The position numbers and the translations under genes were made by a program. 64,000 nucleotides of DNA, taken from NCBI RefSeq assembly GCF_002205645.1, contig NZ_NIOF01000009.1:62001-126000 (forward strand), in the 5' to 3' direction. The notes beneath the pieces are model-generated. The model ran no database searches, was not told where the DNA came from, and saw only the letters and a list, made by a program, of their open reading frames with translations. The stretch is from Roseateles aquatilis. Lineage in GTDB: Bacteria; Pseudomonadota; Gammaproteobacteria; Burkholderiales; Burkholderiaceae_C. Positions 54,746 through 62,454 of the stretch are shown in pieces (within the stretch, counting starts at the first letter, position 1; the number at the start of each line of letters is the position of its first letter).

Positions 54746-56554
54746 TCAAAGCGCGTTCAGCAGCGCCTGGAAGGCCCACACGCAGAGCTCGGTGTCGTCG
54801 TTGCTGATCGACTCCAGCGGGTTGTGGCTGATGCCCAGGTTCAGGCCGCGCTGGAACAGCATCGCCTGGGGCATGGCCTGGTGCAGCTTCATCGCGTCGT
54901 GGCCGGCGCCGGAGGGCAACCGGTGCACGGGCAGGCCCAGCGAGGTCACGGCGGCCTCCCAGCGCTGTTGCCACGCCGGGTCGCTGGGCGCGGCGGCGGC
55001 GGTCTCGGTGCGTTCGAGTGTGAAGCTCAGGCCGCGGCGTTCGCAGATCACGGCCAGCCGTTGCCGCACGTCGGCATCGAGCGCGTCGCGCGCCGCGTCG
55101 GTGGTGGCGCGCAGGTCGAGGCTGAAGCGGCAGCGGCCCGGGATGACGTTGATCGAGCCGGCCGGCACCTGCAACTGGCCGACGGTGCCGACGACCTCGG
55201 GTACCGCGCTGGCGCGCTCCTCGACGTACAGGATCAGCTCGGCGACCGCCGCGGCGGCGTCGCGGCGCCGGCCCATCGGCGTCGTGCCAGCATGGGAGGC
55301 CAGGCCGCGGACCTCGCCGAGGTAGCGGATGCTGCCGTTGATCGAGGTCACCACGCCCAGCGGCAGGTCGAGCTCGTTGAGCACCGGTCCCTGCTCGATG
55401 TGGACCTCGACGAATCCCAGGTAGCGTGCGGGATCGCGCGCCAGGCCGCGGATGGCGTCCAGCGTCGCGGCCAGCCCCGCCTGCGCCATCAGGTCGCGCA
55501 TCACGACGCCGTCGGCGTCGGCCTGGTCCAGCCAGGCCGCGTCGAAGCGCCCCACCAACGCGCTGGAGCCGAGGAAGGTGGCCTTGTAGCGCTGGCCTTC
55601 CTCTTCGGCGAAACCGATCACCTCGATGCCATGCTTGAGGCGCCGACCTTGCTGATGCAGCTCCCGCACGCAGATCAGCGGCACCAGGATGCCGAGGCGG
55701 CCGTCGTACTTGCCGCCGTTGCGGACCGTGTCGTAGTGACTGCCGGTGAGCAGCCGCGGCGCCTCGCGATCCGTCGAGCGATCGGCCTCGCGACCCTCGC
55801 CGTGATAGACGCCGACGACGTTGCCCACCGCGTCGATGCCGATCTCGTCGAAGCCGGCCTCACGCATCCACGCCGCGAGCTGGTCCGCGGCGGCGCGGTG
55901 CGCCTCGGTGAGGTAGGTGACGGTCAGTTGCCCTTGCTCGGCGAAGCCCGGATCGGAGAAACGCGCCAGCGATTCCGCCCAGTCCCACACCTGGTTGCCC
56001 AGCGTCGGCGTGACGCAGAACTTGTCGTTCAGGCGGATCTCGGCGATGCGGTGGATGCTGCGCAGGCACTCGGCGCGCTCGATGTCCGGATGGGCGTTCA
56101 GACGCCGCGCGAAGGTGTCGATGATCTGCTGGCGGCTCAGGCCGTCGCCGCGGGGGCCGCGCACCGCCAGGATGAAGGGCCAGCCGAAGCGGGCGTTGTA
56201 CTCGGCGTTCAGTTGCTGCAGGCGGGAGAACTCCTCCGGCGTGCAGTCGGTGAGGCCGGCCTTGTTCTGCTCGTGGGTGGATTCGGCCGTCAGCGACCGG
56301 CTGACCATCGCCTTGCCGGCGAGCTCCGGGTGCGCGCGGATCAGGCCGAGCTGCTCGCCGGTCGTGGCATCGCGCACGGCGGTGGCCAGGGCCAGCTTGA
56401 GCGCCGGCAGGCTGGCGAAGCCGCCCGCGGGTCTTGCCGCGAAGGCCCGCCGGGCGATCCAGGGCGAGTGTTCGTAGATGCCTTCGAGCAGCGCGACGAA
56501 GTCGGTTTCGTCGGCGGCGTTCAGGGCGTCGAGGGTGAGGAGGGATGCGGTCAT
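54746..56554 (-). CDS. Fused OHCU decarboxylase (UraD) and allantoate amidohydrolase
   Basis: The 602-residue protein joins two ureide enzymes. Residues ~1-170 match UraD: FVALLEGIYEHSPWIARRA, IRAHPELAGKA, LNAEYNARFGWPFILAVRG. Residues ~185-600 match M20-type allantoate/carbamoyl hydrolase: GSHYDTVRNGGKYDGRLG, FAEEEGQRY, VEVHIEQGPVL. UraD makes allantoin and the second domain hydrolyses allantoate. The ATG at 56554 precedes the conserved UraD start. The puuE stop is only six bases away, so they form one operon. Confidence 0.9.
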   Translation of the reverse strand: MTASLLTLDALNAADETDFVALLEGIYEHSPWIARRAFAARPAGGFASLPALKLALATAVRDATTGEQLGLIRAHPELAGKAMVSRSLTAESTHEQNKAGLTDCTPEEFSRLQQLNAEYNARFGWPFILAVRGPRGDGLSRQQIIDTFARRLNAHPDIERAECLRSIHRIAEIRLNDKFCVTPTLGNQVWDWAESLARFSDPGFAEQGQLTVTYLTEAHRAAADQLAAWMREAGFDEIGIDAVGNVVGVYHGEGREADRSTDREAPRLLTGSHYDTVRNGGKYDGRLGILVPLICVRELHQQGRRLKHGIEVIGFAEEEGQRYKATFLGSSALVGRFDAAWLDQADADGVVMRDLMAQAGLAATLDAIRGLARDPARYLGFVEVHIEQGPVLNELDLPLGVVTSINGSIRYLGEVRGLASHAGTTPMGRRRDAAAAVAELILYVEERASAVPEVVGTVGQLQVPAGSINVIPGRCRFSLDLRATTDAARDALDADVRQRLAVICERRGLSFTLERTETAAAAPSDPAWQQRWEAAVTSLGLPVHRLPSGAGHDAMKLHQAMPQAMLFQRGLNLGISHNPLESISNDDTELCVWAFQALLNAL

Positions 56555-56559
56555 GGTGG

Positions 56560-57516
56560 TCAGCCCCAGACGAAGGCCTGGTCCGCATCGAACGGATGCG
56601 TGGCCCGCCAGTGGCGGGCGATGTCGACGCGGCGGGCGACCCAGACGCGGTCGTGTTTCTCGACGTGGTCCAGGAAGCGCTGCAGCGCGCGCATGCGGCC
56701 CGGACGGCCCAGCAGCCGGCAGTGCATGCCGATGCTCATCATCCGGGGCGATTCGGCGCCCTCGGCGTAGAGCACGTCGAAGCTGTCCCGCAGGTACTCG
56801 AAGAACTCGTCGCCATGGCTGAAGCCCTGCGGCAGCGCGAAGCGCATGTCGTTGCAGTCCAGCGTGTAGGGCACGACCAGGTGCGGCGCCAACGCGCCGT
56901 CGGTCTTGCGGACGTTCATCCAGAAGGGCAGGTCGTCGCCGTAGTAGTCGCTGTCGTATTCGAAGCCGCCGAAGTCGGCGACCAGGCGGCGCGTGTGGGG
57001 GCTGTCGCGGCCGGTGTACCAACCCGACGGCCGCTCCCCGGTCATGCGCTGAATGATGTCCATGCCGATGTCCATGTGCTGGCGCTCGGTGGCCTCGTCC
57101 ATGCCCTGGTAGTGGATCCAGCGCCAGCCGTGGCAGGCGATCTCGTGGTTGAGCTCGACGAAGGCGCGGGTCAACTCCGGATGCCGCTCCAGCGCCATCG
57201 AGACGCCGAAGACGGTCAGCGGCAGCGCGCGTTTCTCGAATTCCCGCAGCAGGCGCCACACGCCGGCGCGGGAGCCGTATTCGTAGATGCCCTCCATGCT
57301 CAGATGGCGCGCCGGATACGAGGCGGGGTTGAACATCTCCGACAGGAACTGCTCGCTGCCCGCGTCGCCGTGCAGCACCGAGTTCTCGCCGCCCTCTTCG
57401 TAGTTGAGGACGAATTGCACGGCGATGCGCGCCTGGCCGGGCCACTGGGCGTGCGGCGGGTGCTCGCCGTAGCCGATCAGGTCGCGGGGGTAGCCGGGGG
57501 AGACGACAGGCTTCAT
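56560..57516 (-). CDS. puuE: Allantoinase PuuE (polysaccharide-deacetylase type)
   Basis: This 318-residue enzyme opens allantoin to allantoate. It has the NodB-like fold: LNYEEGGENSVLHGD, LSMEGIYEYGSRAGVWRLL, EIACHGWRWIHYQGM, YTGRDSPHTR, EYDSDYYGDDLPFW. These motifs are those of the metal-independent PuuE branch. It lies between the GntR regulator gene (16 bases) and the UraD fusion gene, so one transcript is probable. Confidence 0.94.
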   Translation of the reverse strand: MKPVVSPGYPRDLIGYGEHPPHAQWPGQARIAVQFVLNYEEGGENSVLHGDAGSEQFLSEMFNPASYPARHLSMEGIYEYGSRAGVWRLLREFEKRALPLTVFGVSMALERHPELTRAFVELNHEIACHGWRWIHYQGMDEATERQHMDIGMDIIQRMTGERPSGWYTGRDSPHTRRLVADFGGFEYDSDYYGDDLPFWMNVRKTDGALAPHLVVPYTLDCNDMRFALPQGFSHGDEFFEYLRDSFDVLYAEGAESPRMMSIGMHCRLLGRPGRMRALQRFLDHVEKHDRVWVARRVDIARHWRATHPFDADQAFVWG

Positions 57517-57532
57517 GGGACGGTGATGAAGG

Positions 57533-58252
57533 TCAGGTCCGCAGCATGGACTTGAGGTCCTGCACGCGCGGGTTGAGACGGAGGTTGGCCTCGACGTTGC
57601 CCAGGTGCGCGTCGAGCAGCTTCAGCACGGCCCGCTTGTCGCGGGCTTCGAGCGCGTCGACGATCGCTTCATGCTCGGCCTGCGATTCGGCGGCCGAATG
57701 GGAACTCTGGTACATCAGCGCGATCAACGAGCTGCGGGACAGCAGGTCGGTCAGCAGTTGCGCCAGCACCTCGTTGCCCTGCATGCGGGCCAGCACGACG
57801 TGGAAGTCGGCCAGCAGGCGCGTGCGGCCGGTGACGTCGGTGCGGGAGACCGCCTCGCGCTCCTGCTTCAGGTGGGCGCGCAACTGCCGGATCTGCGCGG
57901 TGGTGATGTGCTGGCAGAGGTCGGCGAGCATCGCCGCCTCCAGCATCTTGCGCACTTCGAAGACCTGCCGCGCTTCCTCCACGCTGGGCTGCGCGACGAA
58001 GGCGCCGCGGGCGGGCTCCAGGCGCACCAGGCGATCGCGGCTGAGCTGGTTCAGCGCCTGGCGCACCAGCGTGCGCGAGCACTCGAAGATGTCCGCCAGT
58101 TGCTGCTCGACGAGCTTGGTGCCGGGCATCAGACGCCGCTCGACGATCGCCTGCGTGATGGCGGCGGTGATGCGCTCGGTGACCGACGCCCCGGCATCGC
58201 CGCGGGCATCGTCACGGACATCGGACTCGCGGACGTGGTCGCGGGCGTTCAT
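57533..58252 (-). CDS. GntR-family regulator of purine catabolism
   Basis: This 239-residue regulator has an N-terminal winged helix (TERITAAITQAIVERRLMPGTKLVEQQLADIFECSRTLVRQALNQLSRDRLVRL) and a FadR/FCD-type C-terminal ligand domain (EVRKMLEAAMLADLC, ADFHVVLARMQGN, QAEHEAIVDALEARD). The ATG at 58252 is the first that begins near the domain. A perfect palindrome AGTGTATACACT at 58350-58361 is upstream. It is divergent from uraH, so it probably controls both directions. Confidence 0.85.
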   Translation of the reverse strand: MNARDHVRESDVRDDARGDAGASVTERITAAITQAIVERRLMPGTKLVEQQLADIFECSRTLVRQALNQLSRDRLVRLEPARGAFVAQPSVEEARQVFEVRKMLEAAMLADLCQHITTAQIRQLRAHLKQEREAVSRTDVTGRTRLLADFHVVLARMQGNEVLAQLLTDLLSRSSLIALMYQSSHSAAESQAEHEAIVDALEARDKRAVLKLLDAHLGNVEANLRLNPRVQDLKSMLRT

Positions 58253-58349
58253 CGGGTTTCCGGAAAGATGGAGGCAAGAGGTTCTTGGGACGGTCTGCAT
58301 GACTGGCCACAGCCGCCGCGAGCCATGCGGACCTTCCTTTGTGTTCGCG

Positions 58350-58361
58350 AGTGTATACACT
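58350..58361. promoter_or_regulatory. Palindromic operator between GntR gene and uraH
   Basis: AGTGTATACACT is a perfect 12-base palindrome about 100 bases upstream of the regulator start and 45 upstream of uraH. It resembles the short TNGTATACNA-like sites bound by FadR-branch GntR proteins. The adjacent GntR protein is the likely binder. Confidence 0.55.
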
Positions 58362-58405
58362 TTGCCCTTTCAATCCACCGCGGCGCGGTCCGCGCCGGTC
58401 ACCCG

Positions 58406-58759
58406 ATGGGCAAGCTCACGACCCACGTCCTGGACACGATGCACGGCAGCCCGGCCGGCGGCATGGCGGTGCGGCTGTATCGCCTGGAGGCCGGCGAGCC
58501 GCGCCTGCTGCAGATGCTGACGCTCAACGCCGACGGGCGCGCCGACGCGCCGCTGCTCGAAGGCGCGATGCTGCTGGTGGGCCGCTACCGGCTGGTCTTC
58601 GAGGTGGCGGACTACTTCCGCCACCGTCGGGTGTCGTTGCCCGAGCCCGCCTTCCTGGACGAGGTGCCGATCGACTTCGGCATCGCCGATCCCGCCGCGC
58701 ACTACCACGTGCCGCTGCTGGCGAGCCCGTGGTCCTACGCCACCTACCGCGGCAGCTGA
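58406..58759 (+). CDS. uraH: 5-hydroxyisourate hydrolase (UraH)
   Basis: This 117-residue transthyretin-like enzyme converts 5-hydroxyisourate to OHCU. The start GKLTTHVLDTMHGSPAGGMAV and the closing HYHVPLLASPWSYATYRGS are the family signatures. The last tetrapeptide is YRGS. It works in sequence with UraD. xdhC follows after 36 bases on the same strand. Confidence 0.96.
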   Translation: MGKLTTHVLDTMHGSPAGGMAVRLYRLEAGEPRLLQMLTLNADGRADAPLLEGAMLLVGRYRLVFEVADYFRHRRVSLPEPAFLDEVPIDFGIADPAAHYHVPLLASPWSYATYRGS

Positions 58760-58795
58760 GCGCGCGCTCGGCCGGCCGATAGCAGCCCCCACGTC

Positions 58796-59614
58796 ATGCG
58801 CCCCTGGCAGACCCTCGCCCTGCGACTGGCCCGAGAGCCGGCGGTGCTGGTGCGCGTGGACGAGGTGCAGGGCAGCGGGCCGCGTGAGGTGGGCGCCTGG
58901 ATGGCGGTCACGGCGTCGGATGCGGTGGGCACGATCGGCGGCGGGCAACTGGAGTTCGACGCGATGGCGCGCGCCCGCGCGGCGTTGGCGGCCGGTCGCG
59001 TCCTCGATCCGCGCCAGCGCTTCGCGCTGGGCCCGTCGCTGGGCCAATGCTGCGGCGGGGTGGTGTGGTTGAGCTTCGACTGGCTGGACGCGACGGCGAT
59101 CGCCGGGCTCGCCGATCGGCTCGGGGATCAGCGGGACTGGCGGCGCGTCGCGCTGTTCGGCGGCGGCCATGTGGGCCGCGCGATCGTGGACCTGCTGGGC
59201 AGGCTGCCGGCGCGGGTGCACTGGATCGACAGCCGCGATGGCATGTTCCCCGAGCCGCTGCCGGACAACGTCCGCGCCGAGCAGTCGGAGCCCGTGCAGG
59301 GCGCGGTGATGACGCTGGCGCCCGGCTCGCATGTGCTCATCATGAGCTTCAGCCACGCCGAGGATCTGGATGTCCTGGCCGCTTGCCTGAAGCGGCAAAG
59401 GGAGGCCCGCGATCTGCCGTACATCGGGCTCATCGGCAGCAAGAGCAAGTGGGCGACGTTTCGCCATCGGCTGGAGGCGCGCGGTTTCTCCGCGGACGAA
59501 CTGGCCCATGTGACTTGCCCGATCGGAGTGCCGGGGATTCCCGGCAAGCAGCCGGAGATGGTAGCGCTGGCGGTGGTGGCGCAGGTGATGCAGGAGGTGG
59601 CATCGCCTCGCTAG
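58796..59614 (+). CDS. xdhC: Xanthine dehydrogenase accessory protein XdhC
   Basis: This 272-residue protein inserts the sulfurated molybdenum cofactor into xanthine dehydrogenase. Both halves are present: VGTIGGGQLEFDAM with SLGQCCGGVVWL, and the NAD-binding-like ALFGGGHVGRAIVDLL. The ending includes YIGLIGSKSKWATFRHRL and TCPIGVPGIPGKQPEMVAL. No xdhA/xdhB is in the window, so the enzyme itself must be encoded elsewhere. Confidence 0.93.
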   Translation: MRPWQTLALRLAREPAVLVRVDEVQGSGPREVGAWMAVTASDAVGTIGGGQLEFDAMARARAALAAGRVLDPRQRFALGPSLGQCCGGVVWLSFDWLDATAIAGLADRLGDQRDWRRVALFGGGHVGRAIVDLLGRLPARVHWIDSRDGMFPEPLPDNVRAEQSEPVQGAVMTLAPGSHVLIMSFSHAEDLDVLAACLKRQREARDLPYIGLIGSKSKWATFRHRLEARGFSADELAHVTCPIGVPGIPGKQPEMVALAVVAQVMQEVASPR

Positions 59615-59651
59615 GGCCTTGCTCGTGCGCTGCCCCGGGTGCCCCTCGCCC

Positions 59652-59722
59652 GGCCTCGAAATCCGGGGTGCCGTCGGCTCATACGTCCCAAAATCGCCGC
59701 CGGCCCCCCGGATTCCGAGGCC
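59652..59722. repeat. Palindromic intergenic repeat, copy 2
   Basis: GGCCTCGAAATCCGGGG (59652-59668) and CCCCGGATTCCGAGGCC (59706-59722) are inverted repeats, 16 of 17 matching. The core, read as complement, is GCGATTTTGGGAC-NN-ATGAGCC (59697-59676), identical to the core at 36191-36212 except for the two spacer bases. Confidence 0.7.
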
Positions 59723-59853
59723 TCCCGCATGGCTGACTTCGTCGAGGGACTGCCTCGTTCTGACTGGTTGGCGCCGCCCCCCTAGGATTCCGAGGCCTCC
59801 TGCATCGCTGACGTCGTCGAGGGACTGCGCCGTTCTGACTGATTGGCGTGGCC
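59710..59853. repeat. 75-base tandem repeat, two copies
   Basis: Copy one starts GGATTCCGAGGCCTCC at 59710 and copy two at 59785. The first 69 bases agree at about 88 percent by eye. Each copy starts with the right arm of the palindromic element. The rest includes TCGTCGAGGGACTGC and GTTCTGACTG. Confidence 0.75.
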
Positions 59854-60028
59854 GTGGGGTCTCGGCATGGGAGTGTCGGTGGCAACCCTGAGTCGCTTTC
59901 GCGATCCGTGAAAGCTGGCGCCGCGCCTCGGGCATTCCGCTTCTCGTCCGATCTTTTCAGAATCCGCTCCATCGCACTCACCGTGCTCGCGTTCATCGCG
60001 AGGCGCGGGAAGACAGGAGACACGGATC

Positions 60029-61225
60029 ATGGAAGGACTGCAAGCCCTGCAGGGGCTGCGCGTCGTGGAGATGGGCCAGTTGATCGCGGGCCCCTTCGCG
60101 GGCAAGACGCTCGGCGATTTCGGCGCCGACGTGATCAAGATCGAGGCCCCCGGCAGCGGTGACCCGCTGCGCAACTGGCGCATGCTGCAGGACGGCACGT
60201 CGGTGTGGTGGCAGGTGCAGTCCCGCAACAAGCGCTCGATCGCGCTGGACCTGCGTCAGCACGAGGGCCAGGACATCGCCCGACGTCTGATCGGCGAAGC
60301 GGACGTGCTGATCGAAAACTTCCGCCCCGGCACGCTCGAAGGCTGGGGCATGTCGTATGAGGAGCTCGCCGCCGCGAACCCCGGCCTGATCATGCTGCGC
60401 ATCAGCGGCTACGGCCAGACCGGCCCGTACCGCGACCTGCCCGGTTTCGGCGTCATCGGCGAGGCGATGGGCGGGTTGCGTCACCTGACCGGCGAGGCGG
60501 ACCGCGTGCCGGTGCGATGCGGCATCTCCATCGGCGACACGCTGGCGGCGTTGCACGGCACGATCGGCGTGTTGACCGCGCTGTATCACCGCAAGGTCAA
60601 CGGCGGTCGCGGCCAGGTCATCGACGTGGCGCTCAGCGAGGCGGTGCTCAACGTGATGGAGAGCCTGATCCCCGAGTACAGCGCCTTCGGGGCGGTGCGC
60701 GGCCCGGCGGGCTCGGCGCTGCCGGGCATCGCGCCGTCCAACGCCTATCGGTGCACCGACGGCGTGGTGCTGGTGGCCGGCAACGGCGATTCGATCTTCA
60801 AGCGGCTGATGCAGGTGATCGGCCGTGACGATCTCGGCGCCGACGAGGCGCTGGGCAACAACGCGGGCCGCGTCGCGCGTGTCGAGGAGATCGACGCCGC
60901 CGTCGGCGCCTGGACCGCCACGCGTTCCGTCGACGAGGCGCTGGCGCGCTTGGCCGAGGCCAGCGTGCCGGCCGGTCGGGTCTACACCGCCAAGGACATC
61001 GTCGAGGACCCGCACTTCCGCGCCCGCGACATGATCCTGCGGCAGGAGACGCGCGACGGGCATGCGCTGCAGGTGCCGGGCATCGTGCCCAAGCTGCTGG
61101 GCACGCCGGGCGCGGTGCGCCGCAGCGCGCCGCGGCTGGGCGACGACACCGACGAGGTGTTGCGTGAACTGGGCCTGGACGCGGACGCCGTCGCCGCGCT
61201 GCGCGCCCGCAAGATCGTTTCCTGA
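60029..61225 (+). CDS. CaiB/BaiF family CoA-transferase
   Basis: This 398-residue type III CoA-transferase has the starting GLRVVEMGQLIAGPFAGKTLGDFGADVIKIE, followed by RNKRSIALDLRQ, LIENFRPGTLEGWG, ISGYGQTGPY and GGRGQVIDVALSE with the expected Asp. It moves CoA onto a carboxylic acid. The following gene is a lyase of the HMG-CoA type (11 bases away), so the pair may activate and cleave a C5/C6 branched acid. The acid is not known. Confidence 0.88.
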   Translation: MEGLQALQGLRVVEMGQLIAGPFAGKTLGDFGADVIKIEAPGSGDPLRNWRMLQDGTSVWWQVQSRNKRSIALDLRQHEGQDIARRLIGEADVLIENFRPGTLEGWGMSYEELAAANPGLIMLRISGYGQTGPYRDLPGFGVIGEAMGGLRHLTGEADRVPVRCGISIGDTLAALHGTIGVLTALYHRKVNGGRGQVIDVALSEAVLNVMESLIPEYSAFGAVRGPAGSALPGIAPSNAYRCTDGVVLVAGNGDSIFKRLMQVIGRDDLGADEALGNNAGRVARVEEIDAAVGAWTATRSVDEALARLAEASVPAGRVYTAKDIVEDPHFRARDMILRQETRDGHALQVPGIVPKLLGTPGAVRRSAPRLGDDTDEVLRELGLDADAVAALRARKIVS

Positions 61226-61236
61226 GCGGAGCCGCG

Positions 61237-62310
61237 ATGACTTCTCCTACCCCCCACGCATCGCGCGTCCCCTCGGACGTGTGGACCGGCGCCGGCCGCC
61301 GTGTCTTCATGCAGGACGTCGGCACCCGCGACGGCCTGCAGGCCGAGACCGTCTTCGTGCCCACCGCCGACAAGATCGCGCTGGTCGACGCGCTGTCCGA
61401 GGCCGGGCTCGCCAAGATCGAGGTGACGGCCTTCGTCTCCCCCCAGGCGATCCCGGTGCTGGCCGACGCGTCCGAGGTGATGCTGGGCATACGCCGCCAG
61501 CCCGGCGTGATCTACACGGTGCTGGTGCCCAACGTGCGCGGCGCCGAGCGTGCCATCGAGGCCCGGGCCGACGAATTGAACCTCGTCATGTCCGCCAGCG
61601 AGACCCACAACCTGGCCAACCTGCGGATGACGCGCGCGCAGTCCTTCGCCGGGCTGGCCGAGGTGGCGGCGATGGCGCGCCAGGCCGACGGCGTCGGCGA
61701 TGCCGATGACGCCGGCGAGGGCGAGGGCGGAGTTGCACGGGGCGCCGGAGTGCCGCTGAACGTGTCGCTGTCCTGCTCGTTCGGCTGCCCGATGGAGGGC
61801 GACGTTCCAGTGGCGACGGTGCTGGGTTGGTGCGAGCGGTTCCTGGAGGAACTCGGCGCGCGTGGCGTGACGCTGTGCGACACGACCGGCATGGCCTATC
61901 CGACGCAGGTCGTGGCCCTGGTGCGCGCCTTCCGCGAGCGCTGGCCCGACGCGGAACTCACGCTGCACTTCCACAACACGCGCGGCATGGGCCTGGCCAA
62001 CGTGATCGCGGCGCTCGACGCGGGCGCGGACCGATTCGACGCCTCGCTCGGCGGGCTGGGAGGCTGTCCCTATGCGCCCGGCGCGACCGGCAATGTCTGC
62101 ACCGAGGAGATCGTGCACGCGCTGCAGTGCATGGGCCTGGACACCGGCGTGGACCTGGCGCGGTTGATCGCCGCCGCGAAGCGCCTGCCCGGCCTGATCG
62201 GCCATCCGGTGCCGAGCCAGATCGTCAGCGCCGGCCGTCGCCTCGACCTGCATCCGAGGCCGCGCGACTTCGACGCGATCCGCGATCGCGCGCTGGCCCG
62301 GAACGCCTGA
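61237..62310 (+). CDS. Hydroxymethylglutaryl-CoA lyase-like protein
   Basis: This 357-residue TIM-barrel lyase has DVGTRDGLQAE, SETHNLANLRM, SLSCSFGCPMEGDV, DTTGMA and GGLGGCPYAPGATGNVCTEEIVH; the last is the family cysteine signature. HMG-CoA lyase makes acetoacetate and acetyl-CoA, but related aldolases act on other 3-hydroxy-acyl-CoAs. The N-terminal part has an Arg/Ser-rich extension and a Gly/Asp-rich insertion near residue 155. It forms an operon with the CoA-transferase. Confidence 0.85.
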   Translation: MTSPTPHASRVPSDVWTGAGRRVFMQDVGTRDGLQAETVFVPTADKIALVDALSEAGLAKIEVTAFVSPQAIPVLADASEVMLGIRRQPGVIYTVLVPNVRGAERAIEARADELNLVMSASETHNLANLRMTRAQSFAGLAEVAAMARQADGVGDADDAGEGEGGVARGAGVPLNVSLSCSFGCPMEGDVPVATVLGWCERFLEELGARGVTLCDTTGMAYPTQVVALVRAFRERWPDAELTLHFHNTRGMGLANVIAALDAGADRFDASLGGLGGCPYAPGATGNVCTEEIVHALQCMGLDTGVDLARLIAAAKRLPGLIGHPVPSQIVSAGRRLDLHPRPRDFDAIRDRALARNA

Positions 62311-62325
62311 TTCGCCGACCCCGAT

Positions 62326-62361
62326 CTCGACATCGACATCGACATCGACATCGACATCGAC
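62326..62361. repeat. Short hexanucleotide array
   Basis: One CTCGAC and five ATCGAC units occupy 62326-62361, 16 bases after the lyase stop. It resembles, on a smaller scale, the array at 50049-50186. Confidence 0.7.
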
Positions 62362-62454
62362 CCCCGGTTTCGTTCCCCGTTCCTGCTTTCCGCTTCCTGC
62401 TTCCCCGACAGACACAACAACGCCGCCCCGAGCGGCTCATCCTGGAGACAAGCC

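Larger units (their letters stand above)
59615..60028. other. 414-base gap with repeat elements
   Basis: The gap follows xdhC. It holds a palindromic element at 59652-59722 and a 75-base tandem repeat at 59710-59853. A 6-base inverted repeat GCTTTC/GAAAGC (59895-59915) lies upstream of the CoA-transferase gene and could be its operator. Open readings across it are low-complexity and not credible genes. Confidence 0.6.

Noticed and set aside
58370-59935. Long minus-strand reading opposite uraH and xdhC
   Set aside because: It overlaps two well-supported genes and runs into the repeats; the part in the repeat is merely a tandem reading of the 75-base unit.
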